Positions 12,283 to 24,479 of a stretch of DNA of 64,000 bases are shown piece after piece. The number at the start of each line of letters is the position of its first letter. The first letter of the stretch is position 1. The translations under genes and the position numbers were made by a program. Source of the DNA: Brachypodium distachyon (taxonomy: Eukaryota; Streptophyta; Magnoliopsida; Poales; Poaceae); NCBI RefSeq assembly GCF_000005505.3, contig NC_016133.3, forward strand, positions 6,324,001 to 6,388,000, written 5' to 3'. The notes beneath the pieces are model-generated. The model did no database searches, was not told the DNA's origin, and saw only the letters and a list, made by a program, of their open reading frames with translations.

Positions 12283-13529
12283 AATGAGAAGGGAAAATGG
12301 TAACAACAGTAGACAAAAAAAAACTCAAACAACAATGTCGATAAACAAACATCCTCACGCTAATTCTCGTGTTTCACACGCCCTTTCAGTATTCCTGGAA
12401 CGTGGGACTGTAAGTTTGGAAATTGGAATCTAGCTGCACCATTATTTTCCATTCCAAATATTTGCCATGCTTGATTGCCATCATAATGTTTTTCTTTTCC
12501 GCATAAGATCATTGCTTTTAGCCCATACGAGGTAGCATGCAACTCAAACGGAGTGCTGCAGCTTAGAAATGCAAACTTGCAAAAAATAATCAGAACAGAC
12601 CTTGTGTTGATCCACAAAAAAGTGCAAAAAGAGATATGTCTTGGTGGTAAATTGGAAGAAAATAAGAGTTCTCTCACTGGATCAGAGAAGGCATGTCGGG
12701 CGCGGGTCTTTCCGGCGAGGTCAACGAGGGCTCCGGCCGGCGGCGCTAGGCTTGCTCGCGAGGTCAACGAGGACTCAGACGGGGCTTGCCGGCGAGGTCA
12801 ACAAGGACTGGGGCCGTTGGCAAGCGCGACGAGCAGCTTACCGACGAGGTCTACAATTGCTATGGCCGGCAGGCGGCGGCCACCACGACGAGCAGCTTGC
12901 CGGCGAGTTCGTCGACAGTTTCGGCTAGCAGCCAGGGCCAGGAGACCAGCGTGGAAGAGGTCGCCTGGAGACAGAGGCGATCGGTCACCGGAAGACCCAA
13001 ATGGGCTTGATGCGATTTAGATTTCTGATTTTACTGTTAATTCTTTTAAATGAGAAATGTCTATTGTGCCCTCCACAAATGAACGGTTGAGATTTATATA
13101 CTGCTCCTCTCTGCTGAGCAGTACAGGGGTATCGTAAAAATCCTTCATTTTTAATGACGATGCTATTCTTTAATTGTTGTACATCCACAAACAAGAAGGC
13201 TACTATACGTTGTGATTAATGGTGTTTAACTACGCATCTGTTTTATTTTGGATAGTGTTTCCAGACTATAATATGTGTTGGTGATAATGGAGTAATCTAC
13301 TCTGCCCGATGATTATGGTTATTCCTTTAATATGTTTGTAACAACTCATCTTTTTATTTTTATTTTAAGTTTATATTTCCATTGCTAAGTTTGTTCATCC
13401 TAAGATCAATCTAATGAAGTATGATATAAAATGCTTCAACGAGGCTTTAAACAACAAACGAAAATATGTAATAGGGATGGTAGTCTCCAACCGGCCAATG
13501 GCAGCCGGTTAAACGAAGAAAGTCTTCCA
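12283..13529. other. No gene; GC-rich repeat block at 12690-13010
   Basis: Bases about 12700-12880 carry an imperfect repeat of GGCGAGGTCAACGAGG-like units, open in several frames on plus but matching no family I know. The surrounding sequence is AT-rich and featureless to my reading. Confidence 0.4.
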
Positions 13530-14190
13530 TCGTCGAGTGCTGCTGTCAAGCTAAATATGGATGCATGCTTCATGAATCCGACCTGCGGTGCGGCTTAGAG
13601 CGTTCAAAAATCAATGAAATCACACATCACGCTTTTGTTAAACCATTGAAGATATGAACATAAATATTTAATTGACCATGGAAAAGACTCACTGTACCTG
13701 ACTTTTGTCGACCATGGAAGATTTTATTGTCCAAATAAATGCAACTAAGGTTAAAAAAGATTTACTGACTTTCTATTCAAAATATGTTCGTTGGTTCAAT
13801 TAAAATAAAACTTGCTATACCCAGCTTCGCATAACATTTATGCTCATAGCCTATACCCCATCCATACCCGTTTTTCATTTGTGTATAAAAACAGCCACAT
13901 AGTCTATTGTATTCGTGCTCCGCAAGAGTGGGTGTCTCGTGTTCGGTTTGGTTTGGAATCACATTGCCAATTGTCCAAATGCAGAGATGGCGGAAGCCTT
14001 GACCGTGTTTAAAGGTTTGCAGGCCATGCGCTCCCTTACTAGTATGTCGGTGATCATTGAGAGTGCCTTCTTATCGGTTGTCTAAGCTAGGCGATGGACC
14101 TCTCTTCCATCAGCGGTATCATTGCAATGATTGCCGATGACATTTGATCCTGGTATTCCTTACGCGACTATGTACCGTTCTGCTTAATGA
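13530..14190 (+). pseudogene. LINE RNase H-like fragment, interrupted
   Basis: VKLNMDACF (about 13548) and AEMAEALTVFKGLQAMRSL (about 13985-14040), followed by SVIIES, are typical of the RNase H-like domain at the 3' end of plant LINE ORF2. The two halves are separated by about 350 bp of unrelated AT-rich sequence, and stops occur. A decayed retrotransposon piece. Confidence 0.65.
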
Positions 14191-14307
14191 GCAATTGTGG
14201 ACGACTGTAGCCGAATTCTCATTTAAGTAATAAATTTCTACTTCCATTTTTTGTTACAAACTTAATTAGGAGTAGTAGTATTTTTGACAGCAACAGACAA
14301 AAACGAA

Positions 14308-14850
14308 CCAGAGTAACTAAACCAAAAGTCCAAAATCCCAAATCCGACTGACGACGAACGAACCCACTCAAAGATCCGACTACGGTTAGCCTTCTCTCCC
14401 ACTGACACGCTACACCAGAGAGGCAGAGGCCAGACCACACCGCGCGCTGCCGCCAGCTGCCTAGCTAGCTCTGATCTCATACACCCTCCCCTCGCGCAAG
14501 CGTCCACCGGGCCAGGCTGGCTCTGACACAACCATCGGACCCGGCGCGCATCGACCTGGCCACCATCACCATGGCCTCCGTCGTTCCCCCTCCGCCACCG
14601 CCGCCACCCACCGTCGCCGTGGCAGTCCGTCCCGGCGGCAGCGCGAGCCGCCGTCGACGGCGCCGCCGTCTCCATCGCCTTCGTCCACGTCATCCCCTCG
14701 CTCTCGTTCGTCCCTTCCCCGAGTAAGCAGAACAGCATTATACTCCTCATCGTCCCTTCTTCCCCTGGATGACGGCTAATCAATAAATTTGTGTGTTGGG
14801 CCGCGGCAAATGATCAAAGCCGGGGAGCGGGTGCCGGTGGCAAGGGTGGG
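14308..14850 (+). pseudogene. Truncated 5' copy of the U-box kinase gene
   Basis: Collinear with 18217-18755 (promoter, leader, exon 1, intron 1 and the first 20 or so bases of exon 2) of the U-box kinase gene. The copied ATG is at 14571. A 38-bp deletion in exon 1 removes the sequence coding for the first helix of the USP fold and shifts the frame. Similarity ends abruptly at about 14850 inside exon 2. It retains leader and ATG but no kinase or U-box. Confidence 0.88.
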
Positions 14851-14867
14851 CAAATGATCAAACAAAC

Positions 14868-15900
14868 ACTGGGATAAAAGTTACAAGTCAATACACAAAA
14901 TGAATATGGTACATACTTCACAAAATAAATGATCTCAAGAGTGAACATCCAAATTTGAATCCCAAACAAAGCTTTGCATTACTTTGACCCATTTTTGAGT
15001 TGAGACTTTTAGTGTGGTTTCATTTGTCATTAATGATTACTACTATGAATTAAAATCGCCACATTTTATGTAAAAAAAATACTTATCATTTTCTATAACC
15101 GTTTAATAGGAAAAAATGAAATAATACTAAAACTTTGTCAAAAAAGAACCATTTTTAGCATGGTGTCATTTTGTGGGTATATTAACTTGGCATAAAAATT
15201 ACAGGTCCATACACAAAATTAAAATTGTACATGCTTCACAAATTGCAACATCTTCGTATAAGTTCCCGAACTTAGCACCCAAACGTCCAATTTGAGTCCC
15301 GAACCAAGTTTTGCAATAAGATTTTCCTTTTTAAGTTGATTCTTTTACTATGGTTTCATTTACTGCTAATGATGAGTAATGCGAATTAAAACCACCAACT
15401 TTTATGTAAAAGTAATTATTTATCATTTTTAGAGAAGTTTTATAAAAAAAATCAATAATCCTAAAACTTTGTCAAAAATTAGCAATTTTTGCCATGGAGT
15501 CATATTATGGGTATATAAGGCTGGGATAAAAATTTCAAATCATTACACAAAATCAAAATGGTACATTTTTCACAAATTGCACGATCTCGAAAATGAACCT
15601 CCAAATTTGAGTCCCGATCAACCAAGTTTCACAACAATTTTTCCATTTTTTGAGTTGAATTTTTTACTGTGGTTCTTTTAGCTTTAATTATGAGTAATGT
15701 GAATTAAAATCAACACCTTATATGTAAAAATAATTATTTATCATTTTTTAGAGCCGTTTAATAGGAAAAAATGAAATAATACTAAAACTTTATCTAAAAT
15801 TAGCAAGTTTTGGTATGTTATCACATTATGGGTATACAAGCCTGGCATAAAAATTTTAGGTCAATGCACAAAATTAAAATAGAACAAACCTCATCAAATA
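14868..15900. repeat. Tandem array of a ~325-bp AT-rich unit
   Basis: Three full units and a partial fourth. The phrase G-G-(G/C)-ATAAAA followed by 'cacaaaat' recurs at 14871, 15189, 15523 and 15844 (spacings 318, 334, 321). Each unit also repeats a TTTGAGTCCC-like line, CACAAATTGC and GTCATTTTGTGGGTAT-like segments. No coding potential. Confidence 0.85.
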
Positions 15901-15904
15901 TATA

Positions 15905-16918
15905 CATGTAGAAAAAAAAACTTTGCCGGCGGCCTAGCCTCCGGCAAAGCTTCTGGTCACGTCACCGATCCGCGTTACTGTGCCACGGATCGATGACGTG
16001 GCGCGCTCCTGACTGTTTATCTCCCCCGATCTCTTATCTCTCCCGATCTCTCTTCCCAGCCACATCTCTTTTCTCTCTCTGTCTTATCTCCCCCTATCTC
16101 TCTGTCATCTCTCTCCCCCACGAGCTCTCCTCTTCGTTGGCTCCTGTGCAGGCAGGCAGCAGCGCGCACGCCGCCTCTTCCCCGTGCGGCCGAGCTCCGG
16201 CGACCTGCGCGGCTCCTCCCCTCTCTCCAACAGCAGCAGCAGCCGGGTGGAGGCGGGCCCTGCTCGACGGGGGGCAGGAGCTCTCTCCCCTCTGCTCTCT
16301 CTCTCCTCGACGGCCGGCGGCGCGAGGCAGCAGCGGTGGCGGGGCTGCAGCGGCGGCGTGGCAGCAGCAGCAGCGAGGAGGAGAGGCGGCGGCCTGTAGC
16401 AGCGAGGGGCAGCAGCGCGAGAGCAGCGGCGGCGAGGCAGCGGTGCGGCAGCAGCAGCGAGGAGGAGAGGCGACGGCGAGGCATGAAGCAGCAGCAGCGC
16501 GAGAGCAGCGGCGAGGAGCAGCAGCACCGGCGACACGAGGGGTAACGGCGGTGGCCTACAGCAGCGAGGGGTAGCAGCGCGAGAGCAGCGGCGGCGAGGA
16601 GGAGCAGCGGCAACCTGCAGCAGCACCGGCGGTGTTACTTTTTATTTTTTTTAATTACGGTTTTTTTTCTTTGCCGAAGGCTGGTCGCCGGCAAAGCCAT
16701 CATGTGCCGTTTCGTCCCGTTAGCTACTTTTCTTTGCCGAAAGCCGCAAAAGGCCTCCGGCAAAGGCTTTACCGAAGGGTCCGTAAAAAAGCCACCGGCA
16801 AAGAAGCCTTTGCCCTACGTGCCGACGCCCTTTGCCGGCGGCCCCGAGGAAAAGCCACCGGCAAAGGCTTTTGCCGAAGGCTTCGGGCCGTCGGCAATGT
16901 AGGATTCTCCTGTAGTGT
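15905..16918. mobile_element. Small non-autonomous CACTA element
   Basis: The right end, read inward on minus, is CACTACAGGAGAATCCTAC followed by TTGCCGACGG, a standard grass CACTA terminus. TTTGCCGGCGG/CCGGCAAAG subterminal repeats are dense at 16670-16900 and again at 15922-15955. The left terminus is degenerate (about 15905, CATGTAGAAAAAAAA). The interior (16000-16630) is a GC-rich, CAGCAG/GAGGAG-rich block open in several frames, without transposase. I could not confirm a 3-bp target duplication. Confidence 0.72.
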
Positions 16919-18046
16919 TATCATCTTGCGTTTGAGCTGCAAAGAGATCGGGGTGGAAGAGCTTCCACCAGTGCCTACCCGAATGGCGAAGATCCATGCT
17001 GGAGGAAGATTTGGGCGTGTCATGCGCCGTCGAAAGTCAAAGTGTTTGCATGGAATGGCTACTGAAGAGAACAAGCTTTGGCAAGGTATGGAGGTCACTC
17101 GTATTTGCAATGTCTGCGGCCGGTTTGGAGGTGGAAGACCTGGTGCATGCGCTGTACCTTTGCCCTCATGCCCGGGAACTCTGGGAGGCTATGAGGCAGG
17201 TTTGGCGACTGCCTGATGATACATCGGTTCATTAACCACGGCCCTGCTGGGTGCGTTCGTGCATAGCTGGCCTGCAGGTGGAGGAGTGTTCGTTCTTCCT
17301 AATGTTGTTGTGGCGGGTGTGGTTTGCTCGCAATGAGGTGACGCACGCGAAGCCGCTTCCTTCGGTTGAGGGCTCTTTGAGGTTTCTCTCGGGCTATATG
17401 TCTACACTTTTGGACCTCGAGATTGATCCGCTTATAGACCCGGTGAAAGGGAAACAGATGGTCCAGGACTTCAAGTCTATGGCGGCCAAGCCTGCCAAAC
17501 CACTGTTGTCCTGAAACGCTGGGAGAAGCCTCCACCTGGATGGGTTAAGTTGAACACTGACAGCTCCTTCCATGCTCCTTCGTCGCAGCTGGGGCAGGGG
17601 TATGCTCCTTAGGGACGAGGCGGGGCAGATTATCCTCTCTGCGTGCCGTGTGCTCGCCCACTGTTCGGGCCCGGAGGAAGCAGAATTATGTGATTGCATG
17701 GAAGGGCTTGCCCTTGCTTGCGAGTATAGCGATTCCCTGGTGATGGTGGAGACGGATTGTGTGGCAGTCATCCGTGCTGGGTCTGGGGCAGGGTAAGACC
17801 GCTCTCAGTTTGCTTGGTGAATGAGATTATAACTTTGTGTCTACATAGAGAAGTTGTTTTTGTAAAGGGGGATAGAGGTCAAAACCACACGAGTCATGCC
17901 CTCGCTAACCTGGCTACAGTGGAGCAGCATACGATTTTGTTGTTGGGTTCTGGTCCACCGCCTGTGGTGGAGCTAGTTCTCCGAGACTTGTCTTGTAATA
18001 CCTAAGTTTTAATACGGACTACATCCTTTTTACCGGAAAAAAAAAA
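16919..18046 (+). mobile_element. 5'-truncated LINE (zf-RVT and RNase H end, poly-A)
   Basis: Frameshifted remains of LINE ORF2. A zinc-binding reverse-transcriptase motif reads VTRICNVCG... LEVEDLVHALYLCPHARELW at about 17095-17190, then WRVWFARNEVTHAKPLP, then an RNase H-like domain with LRDEAGQIILSACR (about 17609-17650) and MVETDCVAVIRAG (about 17745-17785). The segment ends in a run of A at 18036-18046, giving the plus orientation. It starts immediately after the CACTA end. Confidence 0.85.
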
Positions 18047-18433
18047 GATGAACATATATCAGGCCTGGAAATCCTCGGGTGCCTGCTCGCTAGAATACAT
18101 GGACAAAATCCTGCACACCCATGCTCTATGGACGTACCATTACCATCTTGAAGCTAGCCAAGCTGGTAGTTGTGCCCTAGACACTTGACACGGCAATATA
18201 CTCTCCTAACAAACCTGAGTAACTAAAGCCAAAATCCCAAATCCGTCTGACGACAAACGAACCCAACTCCAAACATCCCTTCCGGTTCTGCTCCAACTAA
18301 CTGACCAAACTGATTTCGGGCGCCAGCTGCCCAGCTCTTGATCTCATACCCCCCCCGCCCCCCCTCCTCTCGCGCGCGCGTCCACCGGACACGACCATCG
18401 AGCCTGCAGGCGCGCATCGACCTGGGCAGCACC

Positions 18434-21400
18434 ATGGCGGCCTCCGCCGTCCACCCTCCGCCGCCGCCGCCGCCCACCGTCGCCGTGGCAGTCCGTCCCG
18501 GCGGCAGCGCGAGCCGCCGCGCCGCGCGCTGGGCCGCCGCCGGCATCCTCCAAGCCGTCGACGGCGCCGCCGTCTCCATCGCCTTCGTCCACGTCATCCC
18601 CCCGCTCTCCTTCGTCCCTTCCCCAAGTAAGCAGACCAGCATTATACTCTTCCTCATCGTCCCTTCTTCCCCTGGATGGCTGGATGACGGTTAATTAATA
18701 AATTTGTGTGTTGGGCCGCGGCAATGAAGGCGGGGAGCGGGTGCCCGTGGCAAGGGTAGGCCGCGAGGCGGCGGAGGCCTTCTCCCGCGACCGCCACGCG
18801 CGAGCCCAGGAGGCCATGCTCCCCTTCCGCCGCCTCTCCGACCGCCGCGCCAACATCACCGTCAGTACTAACTCACTCTTTGCCCGGCCAGAACAGAGTC
18901 AGCAGTAAAATCAATTTTATCTACTTGCCGTGTCGCACGAGTTTCGTCTGATTGGGGATTTTGATTAAGCGCAGGTGGAGACGGTGGTGGTGGAAGGCGA
19001 CGGCGTGGCGGAGGCGCTGCTGCGGTACGCGGCGGAGTCCGGCGTGCGCAGCCTCGTGCTCGGCTCCGCCTCTGCCTCCTTCCGCTGGTTCCACAAGTAC
19101 GCACGTTTGATTTTTATTTCTTGTTCTTCACATCTCCCCTTTTTTCCCTTTTTGGGTTAGCGTAAGTGAATCTGGATTACTATTAGCTAGGGTGTTATGA
19201 TCGATCGTTCGTTGCGCAGTTAATTAAAAGGTGGCCAGAGAGAAAAGCGTTTGCCCGCCTTTTTTGGGCTATTAATTTCGAGTACGGGAACAAATGCCTT
19301 TGGTAACAATTAAAGTTCATTTCTTAATTAGAGATTGGTAGACCTCATGTCATGTCACATTTCTTCTGGTATACTAGCTGTGTACTGTGTACGCTATACA
19401 CGATGTGTGCGTTGCAATGTACTAGTGGTGATTGTTGGCACTTGGCTAATCTGGTAAGCCGCCGTTTTCTGCATATACATTTCATATGTTTGACATAAGA
19501 CCTAGATCATGTTTTGTTTTCATAACCGAGTCATCAAAATGATTGTACTTGAAGCTCTATTGTTTATTGTTTGTAGTACTCTTTCCTGGCATTGAACTTT
19601 TACTTAGATTTACTTTTGGTCATTAGCTTCTGAAGCTGACTTCAGTAATAATTTGCCGTATTGTGCTGACCTACGGGGTTCCTCTCACGCCCTCTGGATT
19701 CAGAAACTTCTTGATATTTGACCGTGCTGATTATAACTGCATCTAGTTTTCTCAGAAAAACAGACCACGCCGGCACGCCCTGGTTCCATTAAACAACAGG
19801 ACTACATAATAGTTCAACTGTATTTGTTACTCATTGGACATCTGATCGTTCATTAGCTTTGAGCCTGTGATATGCATACTATCTTTTGTATTAGCACTTA
19901 GTATTACTTAACACTACGTTTGCATCCACAATGCAGGGTGTTGAGCATTCCTGATGTGGCCACTGCTGTCCTGAAAAGCACACAAAATTCATGCAATGTA
20001 TATGTTGTGTGCAAACGAAGAGTGATCGTGAAACTTGCAGGCCATCCTCAAGCAACCAGTATGTACAGAGTTCTGAAAATGAGCCTTTTATATCCTCTAT
20101 TTTATCTTCCTGCCATGCCATCTTTCCTCCTTTTGCTAGTTTTAATGTTTAATGCTCATTACGTATCAGTACATTCTTCTTTTGAGGAATCTAGCACGAG
20201 CTTAAACATTCATTCAATGAGTCACAAGGAATTTGAGGAAACACAGAGGAGCTTGCTGTTCGACAACTTTACAGACGCTGAGTCATGCTCAATGTCATGC
20301 TCCCAGGCCCGTGGTTCTCATAGCACTTCTTCTAATGCTAGTCGAAGTTCAGGTAGCCGTGAACTGGTCCATATGGGAAGTGTAGGTGCAAAGACAACCG
20401 GAAGAGATGTAAAGCAAAGCTATGGTTCTCATAGCACCCTGAAGGAAGTTCCTTACGCTGCCTCAAGCTCAAGTGATGAGGTCAGATACTTAGGTCTATC
20501 TTCCATTTGTAAAATATAGAGTATTTTGACTGGTATGGATTATTGACAACCATGCATTATGGTTTCATATATGACATATGTGTTTCCGATTATTTATTTT
20601 CGAAAAGGGGGAACCCCCGGCCTCTGCATCAAAGTGATGCAGACCACCATTTTATTGCGAAGTTATATGTGTTTTACAGATATTTGCTTCCAGAATATGC
20701 TATAAGTATCTTATCCTGACATTATCTACAGTGTCAATCTATAGATGAAGTAGAAAAACTGAGGAGGGAATTAAAGGAAACCTTGGTGATGTATGATAAA
20801 GCTTGCGAAGATCTTGTCCATGCTAAGAAAAAGGTTAATTCTCTTGAGCATCTTGTGGTGCTTTAAGAAGTTGCTGTCACTATATTTTGGATAAGAAGTT
20901 GCTGTCACTATATGGTTATGCTGTTCCAAGAGTTTACCTTCATAATACTGCTTACATATGGTACAAAGGTTATCTGAGTAAATATTTTCAGATTACTATT
21001 CTTACTGTAATTCAGCATTTGTCTACATCTGTGTCATCGTGATGTCGCAGATTCAGGTACTTTCTACCGAATGTTCTGAAGAGGCAAAAAAGGTGGAGCA
21101 TGCGCTACATACGGAGGAAACTTTGAAGCAGAAAGCAGCCGATGAGAAAGCAAAACATTTGGAGGCCATTAAAGAAGTCGAGCAAGCGAAATGGTCCTTC
21201 ACCCGGGAGGCCTACTCTAAGCACAAGGCTGAAATGGTAGGCAGCATGATGTCTCTGGATAAGGAGAAGATCGTGGATGCTATTCTGTCGAACACCAGAA
21301 GCTGCAGGCGGTACTCCAAACATGAAATAGAACTCGCCACTGACAACTTCTCCGAAGCAAGGAAGATCGGCGAGGGAGGCTATGGGAATGTGTATAGGTG

Positions 21401-22686
21401 CACCCTTGATCACATTGAGGTAGCGGTCAAGGTCATTCAGCAGGATTCTACCGACAAAACCGACGAGTTCTTGAGGGAGGTAAAGCATGGTTGTTCATGG
21501 CTCTAATTAATATGGTATAATCCATAATTTCATAGATACTCACCCAATTAGGATAATTAGTTCTTATCCAAAAGAATTAGGATCATTAGTAGTACAAAAA
21601 CGGCTTCATTACTAATGTTATATGGATTTTGATGCGTGCAGGTTGAGATTCTTAGCAAACTTCACCATCCCAACCTGGTTCTGTTGATCGGTTTCTGCCC
21701 TGAAATGGGCTGTCTCGTATACGAATACATGGAGAACGGAAGCTTAGAAGATCAACTCCTGAACAACAAAAAGCGTCAGCCACTGCATTGGTTCCTCCGG
21801 TTCCGGATCATCTTCGAAGTCTCCTGTGGGCTCGCCTTCTTGCACGGGAGGAAACCAGAGCCGATAGTCCACCGGGACCTGAAACCTGCAAACATCCTCT
21901 TGGACAAGAACTACGTAGCCAAAATCGGCGACGCCGGCTTCGCCAAGCTCATATCTGACCTTGTTCCCGACTGCCAAACTGAATACACAGACACAATCGT
22001 CGCTGGCACCCTGTATTACATGGATCCAGAATACCAGCAAACCGGGACAGTCCGGCCCAAATCGGACCTATTCGGCCTGGGAGTCATCATTCTTCAGCTG
22101 CTAACCGGGAAGCGCCCACACGGGCTCATTGTAAGCGTGGAGAACGCCGTGAAAAAGGGCTTGCTTTTCCACGTCCTCGACATGTCTCAGACCGATTGGC
22201 CACTCGCAGAGGCAGAGATGCTGGCGAAGCTCGGGTTGCAATGCACGGCCCTGAAATGCAGAGACCGGCCTGATCTTGACTCGGAGGTGCTGCCGAAGCT
22301 GGAGGAGATTCTGCGTAGGATTTCTTGTAAGGCGGATATGAGGAATCCGAAGCCATGTGCACCAGCCCACTTCATCTGCCCCATAACAAAGGTAACTAAA
22401 CCCAATTCTGCTTGATTGTCAGTTCAGTAATCACCTCTTATCCTCTAGCTAAAAACTACACGGATTCGAATTTTCGATGTAGGAGGTGATGGATGATCCG
22501 TATGTGGTTGCCGATGGACACACCTACGAGCACTATGCCATCGAAGCTTGGCTCAGGAAGTACAGGACATCGCCGCTCACGAGGCGCAAGCTTCCTAATT
22601 TGTCAATAATCCCAAATCATTCGTTGCGCGCGGCGATACAACAGTGGAAGAATTCGTCTCGGGCAGAGGCTTGGAACGGGCAATGA
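18434..22686 (+). CDS. U-box E3 ligase/kinase with USP domain (PUB, RLCK-IX type)
   Basis: Nine exons: 18434-18626, 18730-18860, 18975-19096, 19937-20058, 20170-20480, 20732-20833, 21051-21479, 21642-22391, 22483-22686. All junctions keep frame; 787 aa. Order: Ala/Pro-rich start, USP fold (TVAVAVRPGGSASRRAARWA about 15-34; SLVLGSA; IPDVATAVL), Ser-rich linker, coiled coil about 294-400, kinase domain with IGEGGYG at 433-439, Lys454, HRD Asp549, and GDAG replacing DFG (Asp567), then a U-box beginning FICPITK (714-720) and EVMDDPYVVADGHTYE. From the family: a cytoplasmic kinase with E3 ubiquitin ligase activity in stress signalling. The start was chosen because exon 1 is 193 nt, as in the inverted paralogue at 3.2-7.2 kb. 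Intron 5 contains a repeat-derived segment (about 20600-20660). Confidence 0.93.
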
Positions 22687-22819
22687 GTGTCTTGCCTGTT
22701 TATTATGTAAATGATCTCGCAATTATATTCCTCATTTTTGTAGCCCATAAATGATTAAATTGGGTTGCAATTCCAAACTGTAAAGCACGGAGAGTATATA
22801 TACTTGGGTAGATAAGGTA

Positions 22820-22924
22820 CTGCCCCCTCCGGCCACAACTACTTGTCGAAATATTACATATATGCAGACATTTTTTACTTAAATACATCCGTATTTAGAT
22901 AAATTTAATACCGGTCGGAGGAAG
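22820..22924. mobile_element. Stowaway MITE, 105 bp, in the 3' flank of the U-box kinase gene
   Basis: Flanked by TA (22818-22819, 22925-22926). Ends CTGCCCCCTCCGG and, read backwards, CTTCCTCCGACCGG. The duplicated copy of this flank at 32.1 kb lacks the element and has a single TA-like site, which confirms the insertion. Confidence 0.88.
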
Positions 22925-22926
22925 TA

Positions 22927-23615
22927 AGCAAATTTTTTTTTCCGTTTGGGGCGATCGGAGCAGCTGTCGTCTTCGTTCAGTATCTAACATACTGACAGGT
23001 CCAATTATTTGACATAAACAAATTGATTGAGCGAGAGAGGTTCATGCCGGATTCGGCTTTGTCTCGCACAATTGTGTCAGCATTTGATAATATATAATGT
23101 CGTCAGATCGATATTTGACAGATCTTGTCCCGGCACGTCAAAATGTCTGATATATCTGTAGGTCGGAACATGTTTGCAGAAATGGAGATGCGTTATCATC
23201 GCACTGTTCTGAACAGGGCCGGAGATTTTATAGATAGACCAAATACTTGGATTAGGTACAGAAGTGGAATCTTACCTGAATACCGACTTTTCCTTCTTCG
23301 AATATACTTACTATAGAGAAATCTACCGATGTCTACAACCTTTGTATTAAATCCATCGTGGTATATATACCTTGACAGTATACTTATTTGATATATATTG
23401 TAGATTTAATAAATTTTCTATATATAAACTTGATTAAATTTTACAATATTGTCTTAGAACAATGCAAGAGCATTTTATATTTACGACGGAGACGAAGTAT
23501 CTAGTGAAAAATTTCGTCGAGGGCTGTTGGATCCGGATCAAACGGCACAGATCAAATCTGGTGGAACTAATAATCCACTTAAACCCGTTTTGCACTTAAC
23601 CCCTTGGCAAAATCA
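22927..23615. other. 3' flank of the U-box kinase gene with MITE remnants
   Basis: Bases 22927-23310 are non-coding and match the copied flank at about 32110-32480. Bases about 23320-23505 look like a decayed MITE: long AT-rich stretch, ending CTTAGAACAATGC...GACGGAGACGAAGTA. No ORF of note. Confidence 0.55.
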
Positions 23616-23810
23616 CACTACTACAAAACGAAGTATATCTCACGGCCTATGAGTAAAACGACCGTTAGTGATGACTAGCATCACTGTCGGTCGCATCTCC
23701 ACCCGCCACTGATGAATAGACAGGGTTTGCCCATCTCCGACCCGCCAAACATCAGTGACTGATGTCGTATCATTCGTGGTTTTCGCTACAAAATAAAGAT
23801 GAATCAAGGC
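23616..23810 (+). mobile_element. CACTA transposon terminus
   Basis: CACTACTACAAAACG at 23616, preceded by TCA as a possible 3-bp target copy. It is followed by short motifs in both orientations (CACCCGCCACTGATG, GACCCGCCAAACATCAGTG, CATCACTGTCGGT), as in CACTA subterminal regions. I did not find a matching right end, so the element may be truncated or overlaid by the GC-rich element that follows. Confidence 0.6.
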
Positions 23811-24479
23811 GTGGCATGGTATTTCGCCACAAGATGGAGACACAATCAGGGAAGACGGTAACCCGGCGAGCACTCACATGAGAGGCTAAGGAGGATTTAA
23901 ATTAAAGGCAAGGCTGCGATGAAATATTCACGCCCTATTGGTGACTAGGAAAAGTTTTCATAAAGTAAAGTCCGATCGGCTTTGCGCTCGAACTTAACTC
24001 GCTGAGGGGGCATTTGTTTGACGAGATTTTGTAGCAAAATTCGGCGCAATATTAGATCAACAAAGAAGAGCCTAGCGCAAGTTAGCATACTTGTGCAGGT
24101 GTTACCGGAAAGAAAAAAAGATCAAGTGTATGCGTGCATCAGCCAGCTCTACACGTGAAGGTGTTCAATATCAATTAATCCATGTGTGCATGCTCGACAT
24201 GCATTAGTGCCTATATCAATCCTACGTGCATGCTGGACATGCGCACGTATTTGTACAGGAAATTGATCGATCAGGTGGTTGCACTTGTAGCCGTCGTTGA
24301 TGCGCGACCCGCGTCCAAGCTGATCGATAGGCCATCGCTCTGCCTTGGCCCACACGCGTGTGTGCGCGGCTGCGCCGCTCTGATCGCCGTGCTAGAGATA
24401 AGCATACAGAGGGATATCTGATTTAAGTTTAAACGAGTCCTTATCTTCTAATCAGAACTAACAGATCGAGCCTGAATAT

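Noticed and set aside
15993..16626. Ala/Arg/Gln-rich ORFs on both strands
   Set aside because: Trinucleotide-repeat composition inside a CACTA element keeps all frames open; no domain or start context supports a gene.
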